Assembly (NCBI GenBank): GCA_964521405.1
Contig: CAZFRR010000108.1
Coordinates: 1-36,024 of the forward strand
DNA from: SG8-41 sp964521405
Lineage (GTDB): Bacteria > Pseudomonadota > Gammaproteobacteria > Burkholderiales > SG8-41
Length of the DNA: 36,024 nt
Direction: 5' to 3'
Shown: positions 29,678 through 36,024 of the stretch, piece after piece
How positions within the stretch are numbered: position 1 is the first letter of the stretch
Layout of the letters: every line of letters begins with the position of its first letter
The notes under the pieces: model-generated
Seen by the model: only the letters and a program-made list of their open reading frames with translations
What the model was told of the DNA's origin: nothing
Databases searched by the model: none
Program-made: the position numbers and the translations under genes

Positions 29678-30538
29678 ATGAGCGATATCGCCTATCTCAA
29701 CGGGGAATTCCTGCCGCTGGATCAAGCGCGCGTTTCGGTGCTGGATCGCGGGTTCATCTTCGGCGACGGCGTCTACGAAGTCATCCCGGTCTATTCGCGG
29801 CGCCCGTTCCGCCTGCCGGAGCACCTCGCGCGGCTGCAGCGTAGCCTCGACGCCACCCGCCTCGCGAATCCCATGTCCGATGCTGAATGGTCCCGCCTGG
29901 TGAACGAGCTCGTCGCCCGCCACGGGGCCGAGGACCAGTCGGTTTACCTGCAGGTGACGCGCGGCGTGGCGAAGCGCGATCACGCTTTCCCGAAGGAAGG
30001 CAGGCAGACCGTGTTCATGATGTCGAGCCCGCTCTCAACACCGGCCCGGGAGCTCATCGAAAACGGCGTTGCCTGCATCACCGCGGTCGATTTCCGCTGG
30101 TTGAAGTGCGACGTCAAATCGGTGTCGCTGCTGGGCAACTGCCTGCTGCGGCAATCGGCGGCCGACGCCGGCGCGGCGGAGGTCGTGCTGTTCCGCGACG
30201 GCCAGCTCACCGAAGCCTCGGCCAGCAACATCTTCATCGTAGGCAATGGCATGCTGCTCTCGCCGCCGAAAAACCACCTGATCCTGCCCGGCATCACCTA
30301 CGACGTCGTGCTCGAGCTGGCGGCGGCCATCGGCATCGCGATCGAGCTGCGTGGGATCCCGGAAGAGGAAGTGCGGAGCGCCGACGAGATCTGGGTGACT
30401 TCCTCGACCAAGGAAGTGCTGGCGGTGGTCACGCTCGACGGCAAACCGGTCGGGACCGGCAAGCCGGGTCCGGTTTTCAAGCGGGTTCACCAGGCATTCC
30501 AGGAATTCAAGCGCAAGGAGATGCGGCAAGCCGCATGA
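29678..30538 (+). CDS. dat: D-amino-acid aminotransferase
   Basis: A 286-residue class-IV PLP aminotransferase. It starts MSDIAYLNGEFLPLDQARVS and has VLDRGFIFGDGVYEVIP, the PLP lysine in CDVKSVSLLGN (K147), the AEVVLFRDGQLTEASASNIF glutamate region and LPGITYDVVLELA. The sequence is closer to D-alanine aminotransferases than to branched-chain enzymes. It would make D-glutamate from D-Ala and 2-oxoglutarate for peptidoglycan, which fits a place beside a D,D-carboxypeptidase releasing D-Ala. Class C element C2 follows the stop. Confidence 0.92.
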   Translation: MSDIAYLNGEFLPLDQARVSVLDRGFIFGDGVYEVIPVYSRRPFRLPEHLARLQRSLDATRLANPMSDAEWSRLVNELVARHGAEDQSVYLQVTRGVAKRDHAFPKEGRQTVFMMSSPLSTPARELIENGVACITAVDFRWLKCDVKSVSLLGNCLLRQSAADAGAAEVVLFRDGQLTEASASNIFIVGNGMLLSPPKNHLILPGITYDVVLELAAAIGIAIELRGIPEEEVRSADEIWVTSSTKEVLAVVTLDGKPVGTGKPGPVFKRVHQAFQEFKRKEMRQAA

Positions 30539-30552
30539 TCCCAGAAAAAGCA

Positions 30553-30686
30553 AACCGCGGAGACGCAGAGACGCGGAGAGCTGCACACTCAACGACTTAC
30601 CTAGATACTACGATTCACCAATTGGGTGAATCCTTGTTCCATCTATTTTCCTTGTGTTACCTCTGCGTCTCTGCGCCTCCGCGGTT
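30553..30686. repeat. Class C element C2, inverted pair with palindromic core
   Basis: Left arm 30553-30580 (GCGGAGAC, GCAGAGAC, GCGGAGAG) and right arm 30659-30686 in inverse orientation. The 78-base core contains a palindrome GATTCACC, AATTG, GGTGAATC (30612-30632), similar in place and in its CACC...GGTG arms to the core hairpin of the class D element. It separates dat from ybeD. Confidence 0.88.
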
Positions 30687-30705
30687 ATGAACTGCGGTTT
30701 TTAGG

Positions 30706-30972
30706 ATGATCGACGACGCCTCGCTCATCGAATACCCCTGCGATTTCCCGGTCAAGATCCTGGGCCACACGCAAGCGGGCTTTGCCCAGGCCGTGCTGGA
30801 AGTCGTCAAGCGTCACGCTCCCGATTTCGACGACGCCACTCTTGAATTGAGGGCGAGCAAGCAGCGCAAGTACCTGAGCATCACCTGCGTCGTCCGCGCC
30901 ACCTCGCGCGAGCAGCTCGACGGCCTCTACCAGGAGCTGTGCGACCACCCGATGGTGGTCATGGTGCTCTAA
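30706..30972 (+). CDS. ybeD: YbeD-like protein (DUF493)
   Basis: An 88-residue DUF493 protein of the ferredoxin-like ACT-type fold: YPCDFPVKILGHTQAGFAQA, FDDATLELRASKQRKYLSIT, ending DHPMVVMVL, the family's invariant C-terminal motif. Function is unknown; the gene is conserved between dacA and lipB in gamma- and betaproteobacteria, and a regulatory role in lipoate metabolism has been proposed. Followed at once by a 34-bp palindrome. Confidence 0.93.
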   Translation: MIDDASLIEYPCDFPVKILGHTQAGFAQAVLEVVKRHAPDFDDATLELRASKQRKYLSITCVVRATSREQLDGLYQELCDHPMVVMVL

Positions 30973-31005
30973 GGAAATCGTGAACGGCGCCGTTCACGAT
31001 TTCCT
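30972..31005 (+). terminator. 34-bp perfect palindrome after ybeD
   Basis: AGGAAATCGTGAACGGC (30972-30988) is followed directly by its exact inverse (30989-31005). It begins in the last base of the ybeD stop codon. There is only a short T-run after it, so it may be a terminator or an mRNA-stabilising hairpin. It separates ybeD from the opposing gene at 31125. Confidence 0.65.
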
Positions 31006-31031
31006 GATTTGGGTCGACAAACTCCTTAACA

Positions 31032-31123
31032 AGAAACAATCTAGCCCGCATGCTGCGGGCGCCTCCACGGGCGGATCGATCGCATGATCCCAAGGCCGTG
31101 GCAGCCGTGGATCATGCGGGCTA
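31032..31123. repeat. REP-like nested palindromes
   Basis: TAGCCCGCATG (31032-31042) is the inverse of 31113-31123, and CGCATGATCC (31081-31090) is the inverse of 31109-31118. The left end has its own small hairpin (GCCCGCA, TGC, TGCGGGC). This paired-palindrome layout resembles repetitive extragenic palindromes. It ends one base before the stop codon of the minus-strand gene and could terminate it. Confidence 0.65.
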
Positions 31124-31124
31124 A

Positions 31125-31610
31125 TTACTTGCGCTTGCGGATGACCGCCAGTTCGGAGGCATAGACTTTTTCCAGGTCCGCGTCCGGCCCCTTCAGCATC
31201 TCCGGCACGCGCCGGCACTGCTCGCGCAGATCGTCCGCGGCGAGACTGAGCAGGGTATCCCGGTATTCCTGCCGTTCCTGCACGATCGCACCCTCGTACT
31301 TGCCGAGGTTGCGCGCATACTCCTTCTCGTCCTGCGAGGCGAGGCGGATCATCAGGGTGACCCGGCGCTGCAACTCCTGGATCAGCGCGCGATGCTGCGC
31401 CTGCCAGGCCGAAAACGCCTTGTCGTTCGCGGAGCGCGTGGCGGGAACCGCCGCATCGCACGCCTCCTTCATCGCCAGCATGTGCTGGTAGCCGCTGTAT
31501 ACGGTTGCAAGATCCGTGGCGTAGACGCCCGTCGCTTCGGACGCGGCGGCCGCGCTGTACCCCAGCATCGCCGCTGCCATCAGAATCGAAATGGTTTTTC
31601 CCGTTTGCAT
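31125..31610 (-). CDS. Exported helical protein of unknown function
   Basis: A 161-residue protein starting MQTGKTISILMAAAMLGYSA with a clear signal peptide (cleavage probably after AAA or ASA at about 25). The mature part is almost wholly helical and charged (WQAQHRALIQELQRRVTLMI, YARNLGKYEGAIVQERQEYR), with two cysteines (in KEACDAAV and REQCRRV) about 95 residues apart that may form a disulphide. I do not recognise the family. The start at 31610 is preferred over 31649 because the signal peptide begins there. It is transcribed against the dacA-lipA direction, an intrusion into a conserved block. Confidence 0.7.
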   Translation of the reverse strand: MQTGKTISILMAAAMLGYSAAAASEATGVYATDLATVYSGYQHMLAMKEACDAAVPATRSANDKAFSAWQAQHRALIQELQRRVTLMIRLASQDEKEYARNLGKYEGAIVQERQEYRDTLLSLAADDLREQCRRVPEMLKGPDADLEKVYASELAVIRKRK

Positions 31611-31647
31611 GCCTGGCGGCCTTTGACCCTGGAAAAAGCTTTTTGGC

Positions 31648-31670
31648 ACAGAGAAGACAGAGTTCAGTAT
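31648..31670. repeat. Class D half-element
   Basis: CACAGAGAA and GACAGAGTTCAG, one arm of the class D family without an inverse partner, directly upstream of lipB. Confidence 0.6.
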
Positions 31671-31694
31671 CCTTATTATCCGACAAACAGGTGA

Positions 31695-32360
31695 ATGATG
31701 GGCATGGCCGCTCCCCTAGCCGGCGCCATCGCGGGCGCAACCGGAAAAGCCGCAGAACTTTGTGTCCGCAGGCTCGGGCGCGCCGAGTACGAGCCGGTCT
31801 GGCACGCGATGCAATCGTTCACCCAGGAGCGCGCCGCGGACGCCGCGGACGAGCTGTGGCTCACCGAGCATCCGCCGGTCTACACGCTCGGCATCGCAGG
31901 ACGCGCAGCACACCTGCCGCGCGTCGCGAACGGCATCCCGGTGGTGAAGACGGACCGCGGCGGCCAGATCACCTACCACGGCCCCGGGCAGGTCGTGCTC
32001 TACCTGCTCCTCGACCTGCGGCGCCGCGCCCTCTCGGTGCGGCCGCTGGTGCGGATGATGGAGCAGGCCGTGATCGATTTGCTCGCCGCTTACGGCGTTG
32101 CCGCCGCGGGCAGCGCCGCGGCGCCGGGAGTTTACGTCGACGGCGCCAAGATTGCGGCGCTTGGGCTGCGCGTGAGGAACGGCTGCTGCTATCATGGGCT
32201 CGCCTTCAACGTTGACATGGATCTCTCCCCCTTTCGCGTGATCGACCCCTGCGGCTATTCCGGCCTCGCCGTGACGCAGGCCCGCGATCTCGGCATACGC
32301 GAGGACGCGGAACGGATGGGCGAGGCCCTCGTCCGTCACCTGGCGCGGATACTCGCATGA
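31695..32360 (+). CDS. lipB: Octanoyl-[acyl-carrier-protein]:protein N-octanoyltransferase
   Basis: A 221-residue LipB. Landmarks are ELWLTEHPPVYTLGIAGRAA, VVKTDRGGQITYHGPGQVVL (substrate loop), the lysine in DGAKIAALGLRVRNG and the catalytic cysteine in IDPCGYSGLAVTQ. It moves octanoate from ACP to lipoyl domains. The start is placed at the ATG at 31695; the next ATG at 31704 is also possible. The stop overlaps lipA by 4 bp (ATGA), so the pair is co-translated. Confidence 0.96.
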   Translation: MMGMAAPLAGAIAGATGKAAELCVRRLGRAEYEPVWHAMQSFTQERAADAADELWLTEHPPVYTLGIAGRAAHLPRVANGIPVVKTDRGGQITYHGPGQVVLYLLLDLRRRALSVRPLVRMMEQAVIDLLAAYGVAAAGSAAAPGVYVDGAKIAALGLRVRNGCCYHGLAFNVDMDLSPFRVIDPCGYSGLAVTQARDLGIREDAERMGEALVRHLARILA

Positions 32361-33298
32361 GCTCGATCGGAGAAAAGCAGAAGGGCTGGCTAAAGACGGC
32401 GCGCATCCCGGTGAAGGTCGTGCCGGCGGCACCGCTCGCCAAGCCGGATTGGATCCGCGTGCGCCTCGGCAACGGCGAGCGTTTCCAGGAGATCAAGAAG
32501 ATCCTCCGCGAGCACCGGCTGCATACCGTATGCGAGGAAGCCACCTGCCCCAACATCGGCGAGTGCTTCGGCAAGGGCACGGCGACTTTCATGATCCTCG
32601 GTGATCTCTGCACGCGCCGCTGCCCGTTCTGCGACGTCGCGCACGGAAAGCCGTTGCCGCCCGATCTCGATGAGCCCGCCAACCTCGCGCGCACCATCGC
32701 CGCACTGAAGCTTGAGTACGTGGTCGTCACCAGCGTGGACCGGGACGACCTGCGCGACGGCGGGGCGCGGCATTTTGCCGACTGCATCCGCGCGGTGCGC
32801 GAGCTGTCGCCCCGAACCAGGATAGAAGTGCTGGTGCCGGACTTCCGCGGCCGGCTGGGCGCGGCGCTCGACGCGTTGTCCGAAGCGCCGCCCGACGTGA
32901 TGAACCACAACCTCGAGACCGTACCGCGGCTCTATCGCCAGGCGCGCCCGGGGGCCGACTACCGGCACTCGCTGCAACTATTGAAGGACTTCAAGTCGAG
33001 ATTTCCCGGAATACCCACCAAGTCGGGACTGATGGTGGGATTGGGGGAAACCGATGAAGAAATCCATGCGGTGATGCTGGACCTGCGCGCGCACGACGTA
33101 AACATGCTGACCATCGGCCAGTACTTGCAGCCTTCCGCCCACCACCTGCCGGTCGCGCGCTACGTCGAGCCCGCGGTTTTCGATGACTATGCGCGCCGCG
33201 CGCAAGCAATGGGCTTCGCGCACGCCGCGAGCGGGCCGCTGGTCCGCTCGTCCTACCACGCCGACCAGCAATTTTTTCGCCTTGGCGGCGAAAAATAA
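32357..33298 (+). CDS. lipA: Lipoyl synthase
   Basis: A 313-residue radical-SAM enzyme. It has both cluster motifs: the auxiliary Cys cluster in CEEATCPNIGEC and the radical-SAM CTRRCPFCDV, and ends with the RSSYHADQQF serine ligand of the auxiliary cluster. It also shows LVPDFRGRLGA and MVGLGETDEEIH. It inserts two sulfur atoms into the octanoyl chain made by LipB. Its stop is the first base of class C element C3. Confidence 0.97.
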   Translation: MSSIGEKQKGWLKTARIPVKVVPAAPLAKPDWIRVRLGNGERFQEIKKILREHRLHTVCEEATCPNIGECFGKGTATFMILGDLCTRRCPFCDVAHGKPLPPDLDEPANLARTIAALKLEYVVVTSVDRDDLRDGGARHFADCIRAVRELSPRTRIEVLVPDFRGRLGAALDALSEAPPDVMNHNLETVPRLYRQARPGADYRHSLQLLKDFKSRFPGIPTKSGLMVGLGETDEEIHAVMLDLRAHDVNMLTIGQYLQPSAHHLPVARYVEPAVFDDYARRAQAMGFAHAASGPLVRSSYHADQQFFRLGGEK

Positions 33299-33385
33299 CC
33301 GCAGAGACGCGGAGGCGCAGAGGAATCTTCGAGGGCTGAGTCTATTTGTTGGCAGGTCTTCTCAGCGTCTCTGCGCCTCTGCGGT
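33297..33385. repeat. Class C element C3, inverted pair
   Basis: Left arm 33297-33323 (GCAGAGAC, GCGGAGGC, GCAGAGGA) and right arm 33361-33385, its inverse. The 37-base core holds the MmgE stop codon (33342-33344), and the right arm is read as the last residues of MmgE. It lies between the convergent genes lipA and mmgE. Confidence 0.88.
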
Positions 33386-34745
33386 GAGATTTAGTGGCGG
33401 CCCTCAGCATATCCATCAACGAGCGGACGGACTTCAGATCCTCGAGACGGGAAATCGTTTCCAGGACGGACTCCACGGCAGCGGGCGCAAGCCGCCCCTT
33501 CGCTCCCTTGCGGAACTTGGCCTCGATCTCGGCCTGCGTCAGCGGGTTCTCGGGGGTTCCTTTCGGTGCATCACAGCGGGCGGTGAAGGTCGTGCCGGCT
33601 TTTGTCTCCACATCGACGATGGCCTGCACCCCGGTCAGCGCCGGATCGCTGAGGAGTTCCACCTGCTCCATCGCGAAGCGCCGCAGCCCGGTGTCGTTGT
33701 GGCGCGCCGGCTCGAACTGATCCATCCACAGTTCGCGATCGTGCAGGACCACCGCCGCGGTGTAGTAAACCGAGCCCGAGGCCTCCCACTTGCCGCTGAT
33801 GGTGCGCCGGTGCGCGTAGGCGTCGAATGAGGCCGGGCTCAGGTGGATACGCAGCCGGCTCACGCGGTCGGCCGTGAGATTGTGCTGCAGGATCAGTTCG
33901 AACAGCGCGCTGACCAGCGCCTGATTGGCTGCCGAGGTGGGCCAGGGCCGCAGGGCGATTTGCTCCAGTTCCCAGCGCACCCCCAGGCCCGCCGTTGCCG
34001 CATCGCTCGGACCGCCGCCACAGTAAGTGGGATAGAAGCCGCCGTCGGACGCCGTGAGGAACTCGCGCGTCGCCACGAATCCCTCCCCGGCCAGAAGCGC
34101 TGCCATGAGACCTGACAGCGCGCCGCGAAACTGGTGGAACTTGACCGACGACGTGCCCCACGCGGCAAAGGTGCCCGCCGCCTGGCTGCCGGCCAGCCCG
34201 TAAGCCATGGCCATCCTGTCGGCGTCGAACCCGAGGAGGCGGCCAACGGCGGCCGCTGCTCCAAACGGCCCGATCACGCCGGGCCCGTGCCAGCCCCGCC
34301 GCCGGAAGGCCTGGTAGTCGAGGCCGGCGCCGATCCGCGTGGCCGTCTCGAAACCCGCGGCGAGCGCCACCAGCAGGTCGCGGCCGCTGGCGTCCTCGCG
34401 CTCGGCAATGGCCAGCGCCGGCGGAACGACCACGGGCTGCAGATGGGTGGCGGTGGGACGATAGACATCGCACATGGAGACAGCCGTGATCAGGAATCCA
34501 TTCAGCGCGGTGGCGCCGGCGAGACTCAACTGCCCGCCGCCGACGATGCTCGCCTCCCGGGATTGCCCGAGCGCGGCGGCGAAGCGAGCCACCTTCGGGG
34601 TGTCCTCTCCCTCGTAGCCCGCCAGGGCGCAAGCCAGGGCATCGAGCAGCAGATGCCTCGCGCAATCCCGCGCGCTTTGGGGAATTTCGTCGTAGGCGAG
34701 CGCCGAGGCGAAACGCGCAAACGTCCGGGTTACGTCCTTGTCCAT
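33342..34745 (-). CDS. MmgE/PrpD-family protein
   Basis: A 467-residue protein of the 2-methylcitrate dehydratase/cis-aconitate decarboxylase superfamily. It opens DVTRTFARFASALAYDEIPQ, then LLLDALACALAGYEGEDTP, ALNGFLITAVSMCDVYRPTA (the usual catalytic region has D and H here), GRLLGFDADRMAMAYGLAGS, SSVKFHQFRGALSGLMAALL. Family members act on tricarboxylic or related acids, and the exact substrate cannot be read from sequence. The last 16 or so residues (SHRRGAETLRRPANK) come from the right arm of class C element C3 and are probably not original. No operon partner is near. Confidence 0.88.
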   Translation of the reverse strand: MDKDVTRTFARFASALAYDEIPQSARDCARHLLLDALACALAGYEGEDTPKVARFAAALGQSREASIVGGGQLSLAGATALNGFLITAVSMCDVYRPTATHLQPVVVPPALAIAEREDASGRDLLVALAAGFETATRIGAGLDYQAFRRRGWHGPGVIGPFGAAAAVGRLLGFDADRMAMAYGLAGSQAAGTFAAWGTSSVKFHQFRGALSGLMAALLAGEGFVATREFLTASDGGFYPTYCGGGPSDAATAGLGVRWELEQIALRPWPTSAANQALVSALFELILQHNLTADRVSRLRIHLSPASFDAYAHRRTISGKWEASGSVYYTAAVVLHDRELWMDQFEPARHNDTGLRRFAMEQVELLSDPALTGVQAIVDVETKAGTTFTARCDAPKGTPENPLTQAEIEAKFRKGAKGRLAPAAVESVLETISRLEDLKSVRSLMDMLRAATKSHRRGAETLRRPANK

Positions 34746-34835
34746 TGCGGCCCGATCCAGTTCCTGCCGTTAAATCGTTTCATTGAGTTTCTATCACGAG
34801 CAGCAACAGGGTTACCACTCCAACCAGTACCGCTG

Positions 34836-34943
34836 CTAGTACCGTTCCAACTGGTTTTCCTGTCATAGATAGCTTGCCCACCCACGACAATCGGTTCGAG
34901 CAGAACCGGCTGGATTAGCCACAAATAGTTGGAACGGCACTAG
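34836..34943. repeat. 108-bp element with 17-bp inverted ends
   Basis: CTAGTACCGTTCCAACT (34836-34852) and AGTTGGAACGGCACTAG (34927-34943) are inverse with one mismatch, around 74 bases that include a smaller hairpin-like CGGTTC...GAACCG. It fills much of the 34746-35010 gap, the only other contents of which are the DUF4197 ribosome binding region. It resembles a small MITE without coding capacity. Confidence 0.6.
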
Positions 34944-35010
34944 TAGAATAGGGGCGCTGGCAAGGCCGGTCTCGCGCCGGCGGAAAGCAACCCACATCGG
35001 AGATCGAAAC

Positions 35011-35688
35011 ATGCGCCCTATTCTGAGTGCCTTCGCGCTGCTTGTCATCAGCGCCCACGCGCAAGCCAACCTTGACCGTATCAGCAATACCGACGCGGTG
35101 AGCGGCTTGAAGCAGGCGTTGAACGACGGCTCCATTGCCGCGGTTTCCAAGCTGGGCGTCGAGAACGGCTTCTTCGGCAATCCCCGGGTCAAGATACCGC
35201 TGCCGCCGTCGCTGAAGCGGGTCGAGGGTGCGATGCGCGCGCTGGGGATGAGAAAACAGGCCGACGAGCTGGTGCTGTCGATGAACCGCGCGGCCGAGGC
35301 GGCGGTGCCGGAAGCAAAGCAGCTGCTGGTCGATGCCGTGAAGAAGATGTCGGTGCAGGACGCCAAGTCCATCCTCACCGGCGGCGACACTGCCGGCACC
35401 GAGTATTTCAAGCGCAACACCCAGTCGCAACTCACGCAGCGCTTCCTGCCGATCGTCAGGAAGGCGACCGACCGGGTCGGCCTCGCGCAGCAATACAATT
35501 CGCTCGCCGGCCAGGGCGCGGCGCTCGGGCTCGTCAAGGAAGACCAGGCGACGATCGAGCGCTACGTCACCCAGAAGACGCTCGACGGCCTCTACCTCAT
35601 GATCGGCGAGCAGGAAAAGGCGTTTCGGCAGAATCCGGTCGGCGCCTCGAGCGACATCGTCAGGAAGGTTTTCGGCGCGCTGAGATAA
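35011..35688 (+). CDS. Exported DUF4197 protein
   Basis: A 225-residue protein with a signal peptide (MRPILSAFALLVISAHAQA) and a DUF4197 domain: VSGLKQALNDGSIAAVSKLG, NGFFGNPRVKIPLPPSLKRV, QDAKSILTGGDTAGTEYFKR, and QNPVGASSDIVRKVFGAL at the end. DUF4197 proteins are predicted periplasmic or lipoprotein helical proteins of unknown function, common in proteobacteria. Here the signal peptide has no lipobox cysteine. Start at the ATG 35011, after a GGAGATC purine-rich stretch. Followed by the repeat-rich end of the window. Confidence 0.9.
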   Translation: MRPILSAFALLVISAHAQANLDRISNTDAVSGLKQALNDGSIAAVSKLGVENGFFGNPRVKIPLPPSLKRVEGAMRALGMRKQADELVLSMNRAAEAAVPEAKQLLVDAVKKMSVQDAKSILTGGDTAGTEYFKRNTQSQLTQRFLPIVRKATDRVGLAQQYNSLAGQGAALGLVKEDQATIERYVTQKTLDGLYLMIGEQEKAFRQNPVGASSDIVRKVFGALR

Positions 35689-35698
35689 GGAAACAACC

Positions 35699-35732
35699 TC
35701 TCACCGCGGAGGACGCAGAGGACGCGGAGGAA
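35699..35732. repeat. Class C half-element C4, 9-bp form
   Basis: GCGGAGGAC, GCAGAGGAC, GCGGAGGAA: three 9-bp units of the class C family, without an inverse arm. It begins 10 bases after the DUF4197 stop. Confidence 0.85.
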
Positions 35733-35744
35733 AAGCCAGAACCG

Positions 35745-35862
35745 CAATGAAACCGCAGATAAATCCCGTTCCAATGACATCCGCCAGCTCCGATGATTAA
35801 TGGTCCGCGACACGCCCGGAAAAAGGGACATTGGAACGGGATAAACGCAGATAAACGCGGAC
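35745..35862. repeat. Class G element with 14-bp inverted ends
   Basis: ATCCCGTTCCAATG (35763-35776) and CATTGGAACGGGAT (35829-35842) pair perfectly around 52 bases. They are flanked by short ACCGCAGATAAA and AACGCAGATAAACGCGG repeats of 9-10 bp. Part of the gene-free stretch 35689-36024. Confidence 0.75.
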
Positions 35863-35879
35863 AAGAGCGAGACCAAGCT

Positions 35880-36024
35880 CGAATCACGATTCACGATTCA
35901 CGATTCACGAATCACGAATCACGAATCACGAATCACGAATCACGAATCACGAATCACGAATCACGAATCACGAATCACGAATCACGAATCACGAATCACG
36001 AATCACGAATCACGAATCACGAAT
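35880..36024. repeat. Class F heptamer array, AATCACG, open at the window edge
   Basis: About 20 copies of a 7-bp unit (ATTCACG four times, then AATCACG throughout) run to the last base of the window. The units become identical toward the edge, which suggests recent expansion or an assembly artefact. The true length is not known. Confidence 0.9.

Noticed and set aside
34730..34924. 64-residue frame across the 108-bp inverted-repeat element
   Set aside because: No family, no ribosome binding site, and it crosses the element's ends.

Overview
The window looks like the chromosome of an uncultivated, GC-rich betaproteobacterium. The support is gene order and gene type: secB-grxC-rhodanese beside gpsA, gpmI-envC-ctpA-moeB, slmA next to a pyrimidine 5'-nucleotidase and argB, and dacA-(D-amino-acid aminotransferase)-ybeD-lipB-lipA are all arrangements familiar from that class. 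No rRNA, tRNA, CRISPR array or intact transposase was seen.

Layout. Positions 1-3600 are an accessory island of small toxin-antitoxin modules, all on the minus strand: a nucleotidyltransferase cut by the window edge, MntA/HepT, DUF433 with a broken DUF5615 partner, MazE/PemK-like, and Xre/RES. Positions 3715-11984 (minus) hold an MSHA-type type IV pilus operon in the order mshE-mshG-mshA-mshC-mshD-mshO-mshP, with a sigma-54 promoter before the major pilin and a strong terminator after it. Positions 12082-18994 carry trmL, then gpsA, an SH3 protein, secB, grxC, a rhodanese and two tandem PglL/Wzy-type O-oligosaccharyltransferases that could glycosylate the pilins. Positions 19021-24253 (plus) are gpmI, envC, ctpA and a MoeB/ThiF-like E1 enzyme. 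Positions 24359-28263 (minus) are a small unknown gene, slmA, a nucleotidase, argB, an Hsp20 with a sigma-32 promoter, and a PCu(A)C copper chaperone. Positions 28363-33298 (plus, with one minus-strand unknown gene) are a D,D-carboxypeptidase, dat, ybeD, lipB and lipA. The end holds an MmgE/PrpD protein, a DUF4197 protein and a dense patch of repeats.

The most striking property is repetitive. At least thirteen intergenic sites carry arrays of a 7-bp unit, GTTCNNN (mostly GTTCCGG), often followed by its inverted form (GAACNNN), sometimes around a short GC-rich hairpin. In the MSHA operon these arrays run in frame into the pilin genes: they abut an Arg/Ala-coding hairpin that forms the prepilin leader, and in mshC and mshD a start codon lies in the loop. 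In mshP an array joins an S23/IVP-type four-helix-bundle gene in frame to the pilin, giving one 330-residue reading frame. Other sites carry analogous 7-9 bp families (GCGGAGAC, CACAGAGNN, AAAAATC, TTGAGTT, AATCACG), most as inverted pairs around a short core. The central hypothesis offered here is that these paired short tandem repeats are elements that spread between genes, may be associated with IVP four-helix-bundle proteins, and have been built into pilin leaders.
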